Notes under the pieces: model-generated
The model's input: only the letters and a program-made list of their open reading frames with translations
Databases searched by the model: none
What the model was told of the DNA's origin: nothing
Source: Tenacibaculum sp. Bg11-29
GTDB taxonomy: Bacteria > Bacteroidota > Bacteroidia > Flavobacteriales > Flavobacteriaceae
NCBI RefSeq assembly: GCF_002836595.1
Contig: NZ_PJBB01000003.1
Span: 2,603,001-2,667,000, forward strand
DNA length: 64,000 nucleotides
Direction of reading: 5' to 3'
Shown here: positions 16,333 to 26,915 of the stretch, piece by piece
Position numbering within the stretch: the first letter of the stretch is position 1
Layout: every line of letters starts with the position of its first letter
Made by a program: the position numbers and the translations under genes

Positions 16333-18063
16333 TTAAGAAATGCGTTTCCAAATTTTAGTTAAAATGTAAATACAAACTAATGTTAAAACACTAAGTATTA
16401 TAGCTAAAGTAGTTTTACCATAAATCCAATTACCAGTTGCAAATAAGAAACTATAAACACCAATAGTACCAGTAATAAAACCTACTATTTTAACACCTAT
16501 GTTTTTAAATTTATCTTCCCCCTCGAAAATTAAAAGTTCAAATTTATTAATAGTATCTGTGTCTGTAGGTTGCGTTAAAAGTGTAACTAAGACCCATCCA
16601 ATAGTTGTTATAACAACTCCTATAATTAATTGCCAGTAACCTGCAATTTCTATAAAAGGATTTTCCATTTTTCCATTTATAAAAAAGAAAAAAGCAATAA
16701 TAAACGAAATACCCATTGCAGCAATTTCACTATACGGGTTTATTCTACTCCAAAACCAACGTAAAATAAACAGCAATCCTGTTCCAGCACCTATTTGTAA
16801 TAATAAATCAAATACATCTTTTGCAGATTGTAAGTAGAAAGAAAATAACGCAGCAAATAACATTAGCAAAACAGTTGATACTCTACCTACAACAACTTTT
16901 TGCTTTTCTGAAGCATCTTTATTTATAAATCGGCTATAAAAATCATTTACTAAATATGAGCTTCCCCAGTTTAATTGGGTAGAGATCGTACTCATAAAAG
17001 CAGCAATTAAAGAAGTTAATACAATACCTAGTAATCCAGCAGGCAAGTAAGTCATCATTGCTGCATATCCAACATCATGTCCTTGCATATCTGGAGACAA
17101 ACTAGGAAATGCTTGATTCATACTTTCTAAACTAGGAAAAATTACTAAAGAAGCCAAACCAACAATAATCCATGGCCAAGGGCGTAAAGCATAATGCGCA
17201 AAATTAAAAAACAAAGTAGCCCATGTTGCATTTTTTTCATCTTTAGCAGCTAACATACGTTGTGCTATATAACCACCACCACCAGGTTCTGCTCCAGGAT
17301 ACCAAGTACTCCACCATTGTACAGCAAACGGAATTATAAATAATGTAATTAACGACTCTGTATTAGAAAAATCTGGAAGCATTGCTAATTTACCACTTAC
17401 ATTAGGGTGACTCAATAAATTAGATAAACCATTTATTTCTGGTAGGTTTACAATGTAAATAGTAGCCCATACTGAACCAATCATTGCAATTATAAATTGA
17501 ACAAAATCAGTAAGTAAAACGCCTTTTAAACCTCCTAAAGAAGAATAAATAACAACAATAATAGATGAGTATAGTAGCATTTCACCTTGAGAGATACCTA
17601 ATAAAATATTTGCAATTTTTGCGCCAGCTAAACAAACACCAGCCATTGTAATTATATTAAATATAACACCTAAGTAAATTGCTCTAAAACCTCTTAAAAA
17701 ACTTGCCATTTTACCAGAATAACGTAATTCGTAAAATTCTAAATCGGTTGTAATTCCTGATTTTCTCCATAATTTTGCATAAAAGAAAACAGTCAACATA
17801 CCTGTAAGTAGCATCGCCCACCAAACCCAATTACCTGAAACCCCTTTTTTACGTACCAATTCTGTTACTAATCCAGGCGTATCGGCAGCAAAAGTAGTTG
17901 CAACCATAGAAACACCTAATAACCACCAAGGCATGTTTCTACCAGATAAAAAGAATTCAGAACTGCTTTTTCCTGCAGATTTTGATGCCCATATACCTAT
18001 TAATAAAGAAAGAATAAAAAAACCGATAATAATTGAAGTATCGAGTAAGCTTAAGTTAATCAT
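16333..18063 (-). CDS. Sodium:solute symporter (SSS family)
   Basis: 576 residues with about 13-14 membrane helices. The N-terminus (SAGKSSSEFFLSGRNMPWW, ~29-47) and LVTDF/GGLKGVLLTDFVQF (~177-190) are typical of SSS transporters. The loop WYPGAEPGGGGYIAQRMLA resembles sugar-transporting members. Position next to the two-component genes and the divergent SusC/GlcNAc locus suggests it imports a sugar such as GlcNAc across the inner membrane; that is inference. Weakly spaced (111 bases) behind the LytTR regulator gene. Confidence 0.88.
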   Translation of the reverse strand: MINLSLLDTSIIIGFFILSLLIGIWASKSAGKSSSEFFLSGRNMPWWLLGVSMVATTFAADTPGLVTELVRKKGVSGNWVWWAMLLTGMLTVFFYAKLWRKSGITTDLEFYELRYSGKMASFLRGFRAIYLGVIFNIITMAGVCLAGAKIANILLGISQGEMLLYSSIIVVIYSSLGGLKGVLLTDFVQFIIAMIGSVWATIYIVNLPEINGLSNLLSHPNVSGKLAMLPDFSNTESLITLFIIPFAVQWWSTWYPGAEPGGGGYIAQRMLAAKDEKNATWATLFFNFAHYALRPWPWIIVGLASLVIFPSLESMNQAFPSLSPDMQGHDVGYAAMMTYLPAGLLGIVLTSLIAAFMSTISTQLNWGSSYLVNDFYSRFINKDASEKQKVVVGRVSTVLLMLFAALFSFYLQSAKDVFDLLLQIGAGTGLLFILRWFWSRINPYSEIAAMGISFIIAFFFFINGKMENPFIEIAGYWQLIIGVVITTIGWVLVTLLTQPTDTDTINKFELLIFEGEDKFKNIGVKIVGFITGTIGVYSFLFATGNWIYGKTTLAIILSVLTLVCIYILTKIWKRIS

Positions 18064-18174
18064 TATTTTTATTTTAGAATTGAAATTTAGTTAAGTTGAG
18101 CATGTATAGGTGAATAAATTCTACTAACAACATTGTTTTTTTGATAAACAACATTAAACATTATAATAGTTGTT

Positions 18175-18882
18175 TTACTCATTGTTATTTTTTAAAATAA
18201 TTTGCTTAGTATTATTTAAGTATTTTCTTCCAATAGGTATTCTTTTGTTATTTATATTTAGTGAATTTCCTTCAACATAATTTACTTTATCAAAGGCAAT
18301 TGTATAAGACCTATGTATCCTTAAGAAGCTTTTACTTGGTAGTTCTTCTGTCATACTAGTTAAAGATTTATGAACAATATAGTTATTAACGGTTGTAGAA
18401 ACTCTTATATAATCTTTTAAACTTTCGATGTATAAAATATCATCATGTTTTACTTTTACTAGTTTTTTATCAACTTTTAAAAATACATGAGAATTTTTTG
18501 TTATTTCTGAGTCAGTATTGTTATTGTGTATGCGTTGTGTTAATTTGTTAATAGTCTTTAAAAATCTAGGGAAAGGAATCGGTTTAACTAAATAGTCTAA
18601 CACATCTAAATCATAGCCTTCAATGGCAAACTCTCTATAGGCTGTTGTAATTATAACATAAGGTTTTATTTTTGTATTTCTTAAAAAATCTAGCCCATTC
18701 ATTTTAGGCATATTAATATCTAAAAAAAGGACGTCTATTTTTTCACTTTCAATTGTGCTAATTGCTTCTATAGGATTATTGAAAGTATCAACAATTACAA
18801 TGTTTTTAAATTCTTGTAAATGATTTTTGATAACATTTATGGCTAATGGTTCGTCGTCTATAATGACACAGTTTATTTTCAC
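18175..18882 (-). CDS. LytTR-family response regulator
   Basis: 235 residues. Receiver domain (~1-120) with acidic pocket DDEP (~9-12), phospho-acceptor Asp in VLFLDINMPKMNG (~51-63) and Lys in LVKPI. C-terminal LytTR DNA-binding domain (~135-230) with the typical YIESLKDYIRV and LPSKSFLRIHRSYTIAF stretches. Starts GTG at 18882, 10 bases behind the kinase gene. Pair probably controls the adjacent symporter or SusC-type locus. Confidence 0.92.
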   Translation of the reverse strand: MKINCVIIDDEPLAINVIKNHLQEFKNIVIVDTFNNPIEAISTIESEKIDVLFLDINMPKMNGLDFLRNTKIKPYVIITTAYREFAIEGYDLDVLDYLVKPIPFPRFLKTINKLTQRIHNNNTDSEITKNSHVFLKVDKKLVKVKHDDILYIESLKDYIRVSTTVNNYIVHKSLTSMTEELPSKSFLRIHRSYTIAFDKVNYVEGNSLNINNKRIPIGRKYLNNTKQIILKNNNE

Positions 18883-18892
18883 TTGTTTGTTT

Positions 18893-19957
18893 TTAAGTTA
18901 AAGGGATTTGAAGGTTTACTGTAAATACTTTTTTTGTTTCCATAATTTTTAAACTGTACTGATCTTTATAAATTAAATCTAACCTTCTTTTTGTATTAGA
19001 ATTACCAATACCACTTTTCAATCTTTTTTTAGCAAGAGGGTTAGTTGGCTCAAAAGAGTTTTTAATGTTTAAAATAAGAGAATTGTTTTCCTTTTTTTCT
19101 ATATCAATACAAATATAAAAATCGCTATTGTTTTTATTACCATGTTTAAAGCAATTTTCAATAAAAGAAAGAAAAACTAAAGGTGGTATTTTTGCATTAC
19201 TAATATTCCCTTTTAAGTTAATGTTTATTTTAGCGTTTTCATGACAGCGTAAAAGTTCTAAATCAGCATAATTTTGAATATACTTAATTTCATTTAAAAG
19301 ATTTACTTTGCTTTTTTTTACATCATAAATAACATATTGCATTATATCTGATAGTTTTAAAACAACATCTGGAGCCATATCAGACTTTTCTAAGGTTAAA
19401 GCATATAAGTTATTTAAAGTATTAAAGAAAAAGTGAGGTTGAATTTGAGATTTTAAAAAATTTAATTCACTTTTTAAATGTTCTTCTCTTAAAGTTTTTA
19501 TTCTGTTTTTTTGATTAACCCAATCTATTGTAAGTTTTATGGCAGTAGCTAGAGCTAGTACATATAGTTCTCCAATAGTAACAGCAACAACATGATTAAA
19601 TGTAAAAGCTTGTTGGTAAGCATCTGTTTCTGGCCATATGTTTTTTGTAACTAAAATATAATTTAAGCCAGTACGAATAGTATAAAGTAATCCTAAGGCT
19701 AAAAATAATAGTGTAACATAAGTTTTGTATTTTTTAGTTATTAAAAATTTAGGAATAAAATAATACACATTTGTGTAAACTAATACTATATGTAAAGGAA
19801 ATTCTACTAAATTAGATTTTATAGAGTACCAATAGTCGTCAAAATAACTACCCCATCGTATTACATTAAAGATAAAATAAACTAGCCAAAAGATAATATG
19901 GTACTTTCGTGAAATAGTCCTATTATTTTTTTTGATAGAAAATAAGTTATTGATCAT
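18893..19957 (-). CDS. LytS/YpdA-type sensor histidine kinase
   Basis: 354 residues. Four N-terminal membrane helices (~20-145), a coiled linker, then the His_kinase domain with LKSQIQPHFFFNTLNNLYAL (~169-188) holding the phospho-accepting His. The ATP-binding part has ENCFKHG (N box) and SGIGNSNTKRRL (G box). Cognate kinase of the LytTR regulator directly downstream. Divergent from the SusC gene, with ~200 bases between, so it may sense the same sugar system. Confidence 0.92.
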   Translation of the reverse strand: MINNLFSIKKNNRTISRKYHIIFWLVYFIFNVIRWGSYFDDYWYSIKSNLVEFPLHIVLVYTNVYYFIPKFLITKKYKTYVTLLFLALGLLYTIRTGLNYILVTKNIWPETDAYQQAFTFNHVVAVTIGELYVLALATAIKLTIDWVNQKNRIKTLREEHLKSELNFLKSQIQPHFFFNTLNNLYALTLEKSDMAPDVVLKLSDIMQYVIYDVKKSKVNLLNEIKYIQNYADLELLRCHENAKININLKGNISNAKIPPLVFLSFIENCFKHGNKNNSDFYICIDIEKKENNSLILNIKNSFEPTNPLAKKRLKSGIGNSNTKRRLDLIYKDQYSLKIMETKKVFTVNLQIPLT

Positions 19958-20153
19958 TTGTTTTTAATATGTTAAAAAAGTAGGAATTTAATTTTTTTTT
20001 AGCAAAAAACACTGTTAATTTTCATTGAATTATGATTTTTTTTTAAAAGATGTTGTTTGTTGCCATTTTTGAGTCGTTCGTATATTTTTTTTAATTTAAC
20101 AATTGGTTTATACATATTTTTATCTCAAAACTATTTCTAAATTTTTACTTAAT

Positions 20154-23100
20154 ATGAAAAAAAATAAAATCTTATTGTGTTTTTGTTTTTTCTTGTTAAT
20201 GATCCAAGTATCAGTAGCTCAAGAAAAAACTATAACGGGGGTAATCTCATCTAAAGCTGATGGACTACCATTGCCTGGTGTTAACATAATAGTAAAAGGT
20301 ACAGTTAAGGGGGTTGAAACCGATTTTGACGGTAAGTACAAAATTAATGCTTCATCGAAAGATGTTTTGATGTTCTCTTTTGTTGGAATGGAGAATTCTT
20401 CAGTTCTTGTAGGTAATAAATCAATAATAAATGTTCAGTTAAGTGAAGGAACTTTATTGAAAGAGGTTGTAGTAACAGCTTTAGGGATTAAAAAAGAACG
20501 AAAAAGTTTAACGTATTCTGCCCAAGAAGTTAGTGGAGATGAGTTAACAAAAGTAAAACAGACAAACCCTATTAATAGTTTGTCTGGAAAATCAGCAGGA
20601 ATAACTATATCAAGAAGTTCTTCTGGTTTAGGAGGTACAGCAAAGGTTGTATTAAGAGGTAACTCTTCAACAACTAATAATGACCCTTTATATGTAATTG
20701 ACGGGATACCAATGTTAAACAGTGGAAACGGGTCTAATGGTTCAGAGCCAGGTACAGATATTTTTGGAAGTCAAACAGGAAACAGAGACGGAGGAGATGC
20801 AATGTCTTTAATTAACCCTGATGATATAGCTTCAATTACAATTTTAAAAGGAGCATCGGCATCTGCTTTATATGGAAGTCAAGGAGCTAATGGTGTAATT
20901 TTGGTTACCACAAAAAAAGGTAAGGAAGGTAGATTATCAGTAAATGTATCCTCTAGTTTTACTGTAGATAATGTAATGTCATTACCAAAGTTGCAATCAG
21001 AATATCAATCAGCTTCAGTTGGAGGGGCGATTGCTGAAAACGGTAATGTTATTGATGCAAAATCTTGGGGGGCAAAAAAATCTGGTTTATCTAATGATGC
21101 AAAAAGTTTTTTTAATACAGGATATACATCAATAAACTCAATAGCTTTAACATCAGGTAGTGCTAAGATGCAAACATATTTTTCATATGCTAATACATTA
21201 GCAGAAGGAGTTGTTCCGCAAAATAAATTAATTAAAAATAATGTAACATTAAGAGAAACGGCTAAGTTTTTAAACGATAAGATAGATATCTCTGCTAGTA
21301 TTAATTTATCAGATCAAAGAATTAATAATAGACCTACAAATGGATTATACTCAAATGCTTTAACAGGAGTTTATTTACATCCAGTAGGTATCGATAGAGA
21401 TACCTATAAAAATAAGTTTGAATATTTTAATCAAGTAACGAATATGATGGATCAATATACTACATCATTTGATGGAAATATTCAGCAAAATCCATATTGG
21501 TTAATTAATAGAAGTCCTAGTAAAGATGTTGTACAGAGAGTTTTAGCAAATGTGTCTGCTAAATATCAAATAACTGAAAACTTCTCATTACAATCAAGAG
21601 TAAGTTATGATAAGTCATTTTTTAAATTTGATAAAAGACAGTATGCAGGTACAGATCCTGTAAACTCTGGAGACAACGGAAGGTATATTTTAGAAAAAAC
21701 AGAAAATACACAGCAGTATATTGATTTAATAGCTAATTATTCTAAAGCTTTTTCAGAAGATTTAACTTTTACAGGGTTACTAGGTACTAGTTTAACAAAA
21801 TACGCTATTGGTGATCAAATTTTATTAGATTCAGGTAGGGACGGAATGGGATTAAACTTTCCAAATGAATTTACGATAGCTAATTTTACAACAACTAACA
21901 ATATTAGGCAGTCGGTAGGAAATAGAGAAGTTCAGTCTGTGTTCGGATCAGTTAACTTGGGGTATAAAGAAATGATATATTTAGATGTAACCGGTAGAGC
22001 TGATTGGTCATCTACGTTAGTAAATACAAACTCAACCTCATTCTTCTACCCATCTGTAGGTTTAACAGGGGTTTTTTCTGAAATGTTTAATATGCCAGAA
22101 GCAATTAATTTTGCAAAACTTAGAGTTTCTTATGCTGAGGTAGGTAAAGATATTCCTGTATATGCTACGATACCTTTAAATTCAATAAACTTAACAAATA
22201 CATCTGTAAGTTCAGCATCTTTTGCACCTATTGAAGGTGAAACATTAAAACCAGAAAGACAAAAATCATTTGAAATAGGTACAGAATGGAGGTTTTTAAA
22301 TAATCGTTTAGGTTTTGAATTAACGTATTATAATACAAAAACAGAAAACCAAATATTCTTTATTCAAGCAGCACCTAATCCAAATGGATATTCACAAAAT
22401 ATTGTGAATGCAGGAGAAATATCAAATAAAGGTATTGAATTAGTTTTAAATGGTAAACCAGTAAGAAATGAAAATTTTACATGGAATACAGCCATAAATT
22501 TTGCGCAAAATAAAAATGAAGTAGTGTCTGTACATCCATCATTACAGGATGGTGAGGCTATCATAACAGCAAGAGGTGTTAATGGATACGAGTTTTCGTT
22601 AATAGAAGGGGAAGATTTTGGAAGTATTAAAGCAAGATCTTTAGAGAGAAATGAAAATGGAGTGCCAGTAATTAATGACTCAGGAACTTTAAAAGATTTA
22701 GGTTTTAAAACTGTGGCACATGCACAGCCTGATTTTGCTTTAGGTTGGAATAATACTTTTGATTACAAGAATTTCTCTTTTGGTTTTTTAATAGATGGGA
22801 AATTTGGAGGAGATGTAGTGAGTGTTACAGAGGCTGTTAACGATAAATATGGTGTTTCTCAAGCAACAGCTGATGCAAGAAATACAAATGGAGGAATGAT
22901 AAATGTGGTAAATGAAGCAGGTGTTGGGTCTCAAATTACTGCACAAGAGTATTATAATGCAATTGGAGGTAGAGATGGTATGTTAGGAGAATACGTATAC
23001 AATGCAACTAATGTAAGTTTAAGAGAGTTATCTATTGGGTATAAATTACCAATAAAAGATGATTTCTTTAAAAGTGTAAGATTATCTTTAATAGGAAATA

Positions 23101-23237
23101 ATTTATTCTTTTTCTATAAAGAAGCTCCATTTGATCCAAACATAGCTGCCAGTACAGGTATCGGTTTACAAGGGGTTGATATTTATAGCCAGCCATCAAC
23201 AAGAAGCGTAGGGGTTAATGTTAATATAAACTTTTAA
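20154..23237 (+). CDS. SusC/RagA-family TonB-dependent outer-membrane transporter
   Basis: 1027 residues starting MKKNKILLCFCFFLL, with a signal peptide ending at VSVAQ. An N-terminal CarbopepD_reg_2-type domain (GVISSKADGLPLPGVNIIVK, ~26-45) is followed by the plug (IDGIPMLN..., SALYGSQGANGVILVTTKKG) and a long 22-stranded barrel. It imports oligosaccharide together with the SusD lipoprotein encoded 4 bases downstream. The ATG at 20154 is preferred because the frame upstream of it gives no proper signal peptide. Likely chitin/GlcNAc oligomers, by context. Confidence 0.95.
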   Translation: MKKNKILLCFCFFLLMIQVSVAQEKTITGVISSKADGLPLPGVNIIVKGTVKGVETDFDGKYKINASSKDVLMFSFVGMENSSVLVGNKSIINVQLSEGTLLKEVVVTALGIKKERKSLTYSAQEVSGDELTKVKQTNPINSLSGKSAGITISRSSSGLGGTAKVVLRGNSSTTNNDPLYVIDGIPMLNSGNGSNGSEPGTDIFGSQTGNRDGGDAMSLINPDDIASITILKGASASALYGSQGANGVILVTTKKGKEGRLSVNVSSSFTVDNVMSLPKLQSEYQSASVGGAIAENGNVIDAKSWGAKKSGLSNDAKSFFNTGYTSINSIALTSGSAKMQTYFSYANTLAEGVVPQNKLIKNNVTLRETAKFLNDKIDISASINLSDQRINNRPTNGLYSNALTGVYLHPVGIDRDTYKNKFEYFNQVTNMMDQYTTSFDGNIQQNPYWLINRSPSKDVVQRVLANVSAKYQITENFSLQSRVSYDKSFFKFDKRQYAGTDPVNSGDNGRYILEKTENTQQYIDLIANYSKAFSEDLTFTGLLGTSLTKYAIGDQILLDSGRDGMGLNFPNEFTIANFTTTNNIRQSVGNREVQSVFGSVNLGYKEMIYLDVTGRADWSSTLVNTNSTSFFYPSVGLTGVFSEMFNMPEAINFAKLRVSYAEVGKDIPVYATIPLNSINLTNTSVSSASFAPIEGETLKPERQKSFEIGTEWRFLNNRLGFELTYYNTKTENQIFFIQAAPNPNGYSQNIVNAGEISNKGIELVLNGKPVRNENFTWNTAINFAQNKNEVVSVHPSLQDGEAIITARGVNGYEFSLIEGEDFGSIKARSLERNENGVPVINDSGTLKDLGFKTVAHAQPDFALGWNNTFDYKNFSFGFLIDGKFGGDVVSVTEAVNDKYGVSQATADARNTNGGMINVVNEAGVGSQITAQEYYNAIGGRDGMLGEYVYNATNVSLRELSIGYKLPIKDDFFKSVRLSLIGNNLFFFYKEAPFDPNIAASTGIGLQGVDIYSQPSTRSVGVNVNINF

Positions 23238-23241
23238 AGAA

Positions 23242-24834
23242 ATGAAACGAACGATAAAATATATACAGTTATTAATAATTTTAATAATTATTAATGCATG
23301 TACCAATGATTTCGCAGGAATTAACACCGATCCAAATAAAATTTCTAACGAAAGTTTAACACAACGAAATAATCATATAGGTTCTAGGTTTTCACCAATG
23401 TTTTCGAATGTAATTCGTGTTGAACCAGCTTGGAATTATCAATTACAACAAAATTTAAATGCAGATGTTTTTTCTGGTTATATGACTTCACCTACACCTT
23501 TTGCAGGAAATATAAACAATCAAACTTATGCTTTAGTTAATGGTTGGAATGGTTTTATATGGAGTGATGCTTACGATGCAAACAATGGTAATGGAGTAAT
23601 GCCATATGCTAGAGGTATTAAAGAGCAAGTTGAATTGACAAATTCAGAAGGAGGAGAAAAATTTGTGTTTTTAGCAAACATTATTAAGGTAATGGGAATG
23701 CATAGAGTTTCTGATGTTTTTGGTCCGATACGATATTCAAAATACGATGATTATAATACTACAGGAGAATATGATTCTCAAGAGAATGCTTATAAGGCTT
23801 TCTTTAAAGAGTTAGACGAAGCTATCGTAGGGTTAAAGCAATATGAAGGTAATGTTCAATTTGTTCCTTTTGATGAATCTAACTTAAACGGAATTATCTC
23901 TTCTTGGAGAACTTTTGCAAATTCATTAAGATTAAGATTAGCAATTAGAGTATCTAAAGTAGATCAAGCATTAGCAAAAATTGAAGGAGAAAAAGCATTA
24001 GCGAGTGATGCTGGTTTTATTACAGAAGCAATGACAGTTGATATGGGAGGTTTTTCACATCCATTGGCAACTATTAGTGGAACATGGGGAGATATATGCA
24101 TGAGTGCAGAGATGGAAGCTATTTTAAAAGGTTTTAACGATGGAAGAATCTCTGAATATTTTAATGCACCTGCTGATGTAGCTTTAGGAACTCATAAAGG
24201 TGTTCGTCAAGGAATTGAAATTAATGCAAAATCTCAATATGGTAGTCATTCTTTATTAGGAAATGTAGTTGAAAGTGCTACGCATAAAGTATGGATGACA
24301 AATGCAGAAGTACACTTTTTAAAAGCAGAAGCTGCATTAAGAGGTTGGTCAGGAGCAGGAAATGCTAAGATGAATTATGAAGAAGGAGTGAGAGTATCTT
24401 TTTCTCAACATGGAGCTTCAGGGGTAGATGCTTATTTAGTAGATAATACAAGTACACCTGCAAATTTTGTAGATGCATTAAATACAGCAAATGATATAGC
24501 TTATGCTAGCGATGTTAAAATAGCATATGATAATGCAGCAACACAAGAAGAGCAATTAGAACAAATAATTACTCAAAAATGGATTGCAATGTTTCCTGAC
24601 GGTCAAGAAGCTTGGTCAGAGTTTAGAAGAACAGGATACCCTAGAGTATTTCCAGTTGTTGTAAATAATAGTGGAGGAGATATTGATACAAATACGCAAG
24701 TACGAAGAATTAATTTTGTAGATAGTGAGAAGAATACGAATACAGCAAATGTAACAACTGCAGTAGGATATCTAAATGGACCAGATACTGGAGGAACAAG
24801 ACTTTGGTGGGACACAGGGATGTCAAACTTTTAA
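23242..24834 (+). CDS. SusD/RagB-family nutrient-binding lipoprotein
   Basis: 530 residues with a lipoprotein signal (cysteine in IIINACTNDF, ~20). It is a SusD-like helical protein of the SusD_like-2 group, seen in the N-terminal DFAGINTDPNKIS signature and the C-terminal TGYPRVFP and NGPDTGGTRLWWDTG motifs. It caps the SusC barrel outside the outer membrane and binds glycan. It is followed by a strong terminator, so SusC-SusD is its own unit. Confidence 0.94.
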   Translation: MKRTIKYIQLLIILIIINACTNDFAGINTDPNKISNESLTQRNNHIGSRFSPMFSNVIRVEPAWNYQLQQNLNADVFSGYMTSPTPFAGNINNQTYALVNGWNGFIWSDAYDANNGNGVMPYARGIKEQVELTNSEGGEKFVFLANIIKVMGMHRVSDVFGPIRYSKYDDYNTTGEYDSQENAYKAFFKELDEAIVGLKQYEGNVQFVPFDESNLNGIISSWRTFANSLRLRLAIRVSKVDQALAKIEGEKALASDAGFITEAMTVDMGGFSHPLATISGTWGDICMSAEMEAILKGFNDGRISEYFNAPADVALGTHKGVRQGIEINAKSQYGSHSLLGNVVESATHKVWMTNAEVHFLKAEAALRGWSGAGNAKMNYEEGVRVSFSQHGASGVDAYLVDNTSTPANFVDALNTANDIAYASDVKIAYDNAATQEEQLEQIITQKWIAMFPDGQEAWSEFRRTGYPRVFPVVVNNSGGDIDTNTQVRRINFVDSEKNTNTANVTTAVGYLNGPDTGGTRLWWDTGMSNF

Positions 24835-24860
24835 TGAATACATTAATTTTTATTTGAATG

Positions 24861-24900
24861 AAACAACCAGGAGTATGTAATGTATTTCTGGTTGTTTTTT
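24861..24900 (+). terminator. Terminator behind susCD
   Basis: AACAACCAG/CTGGTTGTT stem with an 18-base loop and six T residues, 26 bases after the SusD stop. Confidence 0.8.
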
Positions 24901-24977
24901 ATGTCTTTTTTTTAGCGTTTAGTCGAAAAAATTAGCAAAAAAAAGAGATAGCTATTAAATTTACTAAAAACAAAAAG

Positions 24978-26912
24978 ATGGTTGGATACTTACAAATAGA
25001 CACCCCTAAAAATATAGCATATAAACCTGCTGGACAATTTGAAGAAACACGTTATGAAAAGAATCATAACATAATTTTTAATAACTCTCTTGAAGCTTCA
25101 AAGATTGTAGCAAATGAAATAGCTGATCTGATTAAGCAAAAGCAAAGAGAAAATAAAAAATGTATTTTAGGTTTAGCTACAGGGTCATCACCAATAAAAG
25201 TATACGAAGAGTTGGTTCGTTTACATAATGAAGAAGGCTTAAGTTTTACGAATGTAATTACATTTAATTTAGATGAATATTGGGCAATGCAACCAGATGA
25301 TGTTCAGAGTTATCATTATTTTATGCATGAGCATTTATTTAATTATATAGATATATTACCAGAAAATATAAATGTTCCAGATGGTACTATTAATGCAAAT
25401 GAAATTCATCAATATTGTATTGACTATGAATTAAAAATAAAGGAAGCAGGAGGTTTAGATTTTCAGCTTTTAGGTATTGGTAGAACAGGTCATGTTGGTT
25501 TTAATGAACCAGGATCTCATTATAATTCAGGAACAAGAAGTATAACATTAGATCATATAACAAGACAAGATGCTGCCTCAAGTTTTTTAGGAATAGATAA
25601 TGTTCCTCGAAAAGCAATAACAATGGGAATTAATACTATAAGAAACGCAAAACGAATTGTATTGCTAGCTTGGGGTATTAATAAAGCTAAAGTTATTAAA
25701 GAAACAATAGAAGGAGAAATAACATCACAAATACCAGCAAGTTATTTACAAGATCATAAGAATACTACTTTTATTATAGATGTAGAGGCTTCTACAGAAT
25801 TAACGAGAATTAAAACACCTTGGTTAGTTGCGTCATGTGTGTGGACAGGTGAACTAAAAAAGAAAGCTGTTTTTTGGTTAAGTCAAGAGGTTAAAAAGCC
25901 AATTTTAAAACTTACCGATAAAGATTATAACCAACACGGAATGTCTGGGTTATTATCAGAAGAAGGAAGTGCTTATGATTTAAATATAAAAATTTTTAAT
26001 AAGTTACAGCATACAATTACTGGTTGGCCAGGAGGAAAGCCTAATGCAGAAGGGAGTAATAGACCAGAGAGAGCTCAACCATCAAAAAAGCGTGTACTTA
26101 TTTTTAGCCCGCACCCAGATGATGATGTAATTTCGATGGGAGGTACTTTTGATAGATTGGTAGAACAAGGACATGAGGTTCATATTGCTTATCAAACATC
26201 AGGAAACATTGCTGTAGCTGATAGCGATGCTTTAAAATTTGTTGAAGTTGCTAAAACTTTATCTCTTAATCAAGACAGGTTAGATGAAATTGTAAAAAGT
26301 ATAAAATCTAAAACGTTGAATAATATAGATTCTCTTGAAGTTAGACAATTAAAAGGAAGTATTAGAAGGGCAGAATCACTAGCAGCAACAAGATATTTAA
26401 GTCTTAAAGATAGTAATGTTCATTTTTTAAATCTTCCTTTTTATGAAACGGGGAGAATTAAAAAAAATAGTTTATCTAAATACGATTTAGATATAATGTG
26501 TGAATTAATAGAAGATATTAAACCACATCAAATATATGCAGCAGGAGATTTAGCAGATCCTCATGGAACTCATAAAGTATGTTTAGATGCTTTATTTGAA
26601 TCATTAGAAATTCTTAAAACTAAAGCATATATGAATGATTGTTGGGTTTGGTTATATAGAGGAGCTTGGTTTGAATGGGAATCATATGAAATTGAAATGG
26701 CAGTACCTATGAGTCCTGACCAAGTAATAAAAAAACGTCATGCCATTTTTTATCATCAATCTCAAAAAGATGGGGTTATGTTTCAAGGAGGTGATGCTAG
26801 AGAGTTTTGGGTAAGAGCAGAAGATCGAAATAGATTAACTGCAGAAAAGTATCATGATTTAGGTATGGCAAATTATGCAGCAATAGAGGCGTTTAAACGA
26901 TATCATTTTTAA
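24978..26912 (+). CDS. nagB: Glucosamine-6-phosphate deaminase fused to a PIG-L deacetylase domain
   Basis: 644 residues. The N-terminal ~300 are NagB: LGLATGSSPIKVY (~62-74), FNLDEYWAMQPDD (~97-109) and GIGRTGHVGFNEPGS (~163-177) with catalytic residues. It converts GlcN6P to Fru6P and ammonia. Residues ~370-640 form a PIG-L/LmbE domain with FSPHPDDDVISMGGTFD and DPHGTHKV zinc motifs. Such fusions are common in Bacteroidota. No separate nagA lies here, so the PIG-L part may remove the acetyl group (inference). First gene of the GlcNAc catabolic operon. Confidence 0.93.
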   Translation: MVGYLQIDTPKNIAYKPAGQFEETRYEKNHNIIFNNSLEASKIVANEIADLIKQKQRENKKCILGLATGSSPIKVYEELVRLHNEEGLSFTNVITFNLDEYWAMQPDDVQSYHYFMHEHLFNYIDILPENINVPDGTINANEIHQYCIDYELKIKEAGGLDFQLLGIGRTGHVGFNEPGSHYNSGTRSITLDHITRQDAASSFLGIDNVPRKAITMGINTIRNAKRIVLLAWGINKAKVIKETIEGEITSQIPASYLQDHKNTTFIIDVEASTELTRIKTPWLVASCVWTGELKKKAVFWLSQEVKKPILKLTDKDYNQHGMSGLLSEEGSAYDLNIKIFNKLQHTITGWPGGKPNAEGSNRPERAQPSKKRVLIFSPHPDDDVISMGGTFDRLVEQGHEVHIAYQTSGNIAVADSDALKFVEVAKTLSLNQDRLDEIVKSIKSKTLNNIDSLEVRQLKGSIRRAESLAATRYLSLKDSNVHFLNLPFYETGRIKKNSLSKYDLDIMCELIEDIKPHQIYAAGDLADPHGTHKVCLDALFESLEILKTKAYMNDCWVWLYRGAWFEWESYEIEMAVPMSPDQVIKKRHAIFYHQSQKDGVMFQGGDAREFWVRAEDRNRLTAEKYHDLGMANYAAIEAFKRYHF

Positions 26913-26915
26913 TAA

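Noticed and set aside
18087..18182. 31-residue reading frame overlapping the LytTR gene end on the minus strand
   Set aside because: No support beyond an ATG and a stop; no terminator of its own, and a composition like ordinary intergenic DNA.
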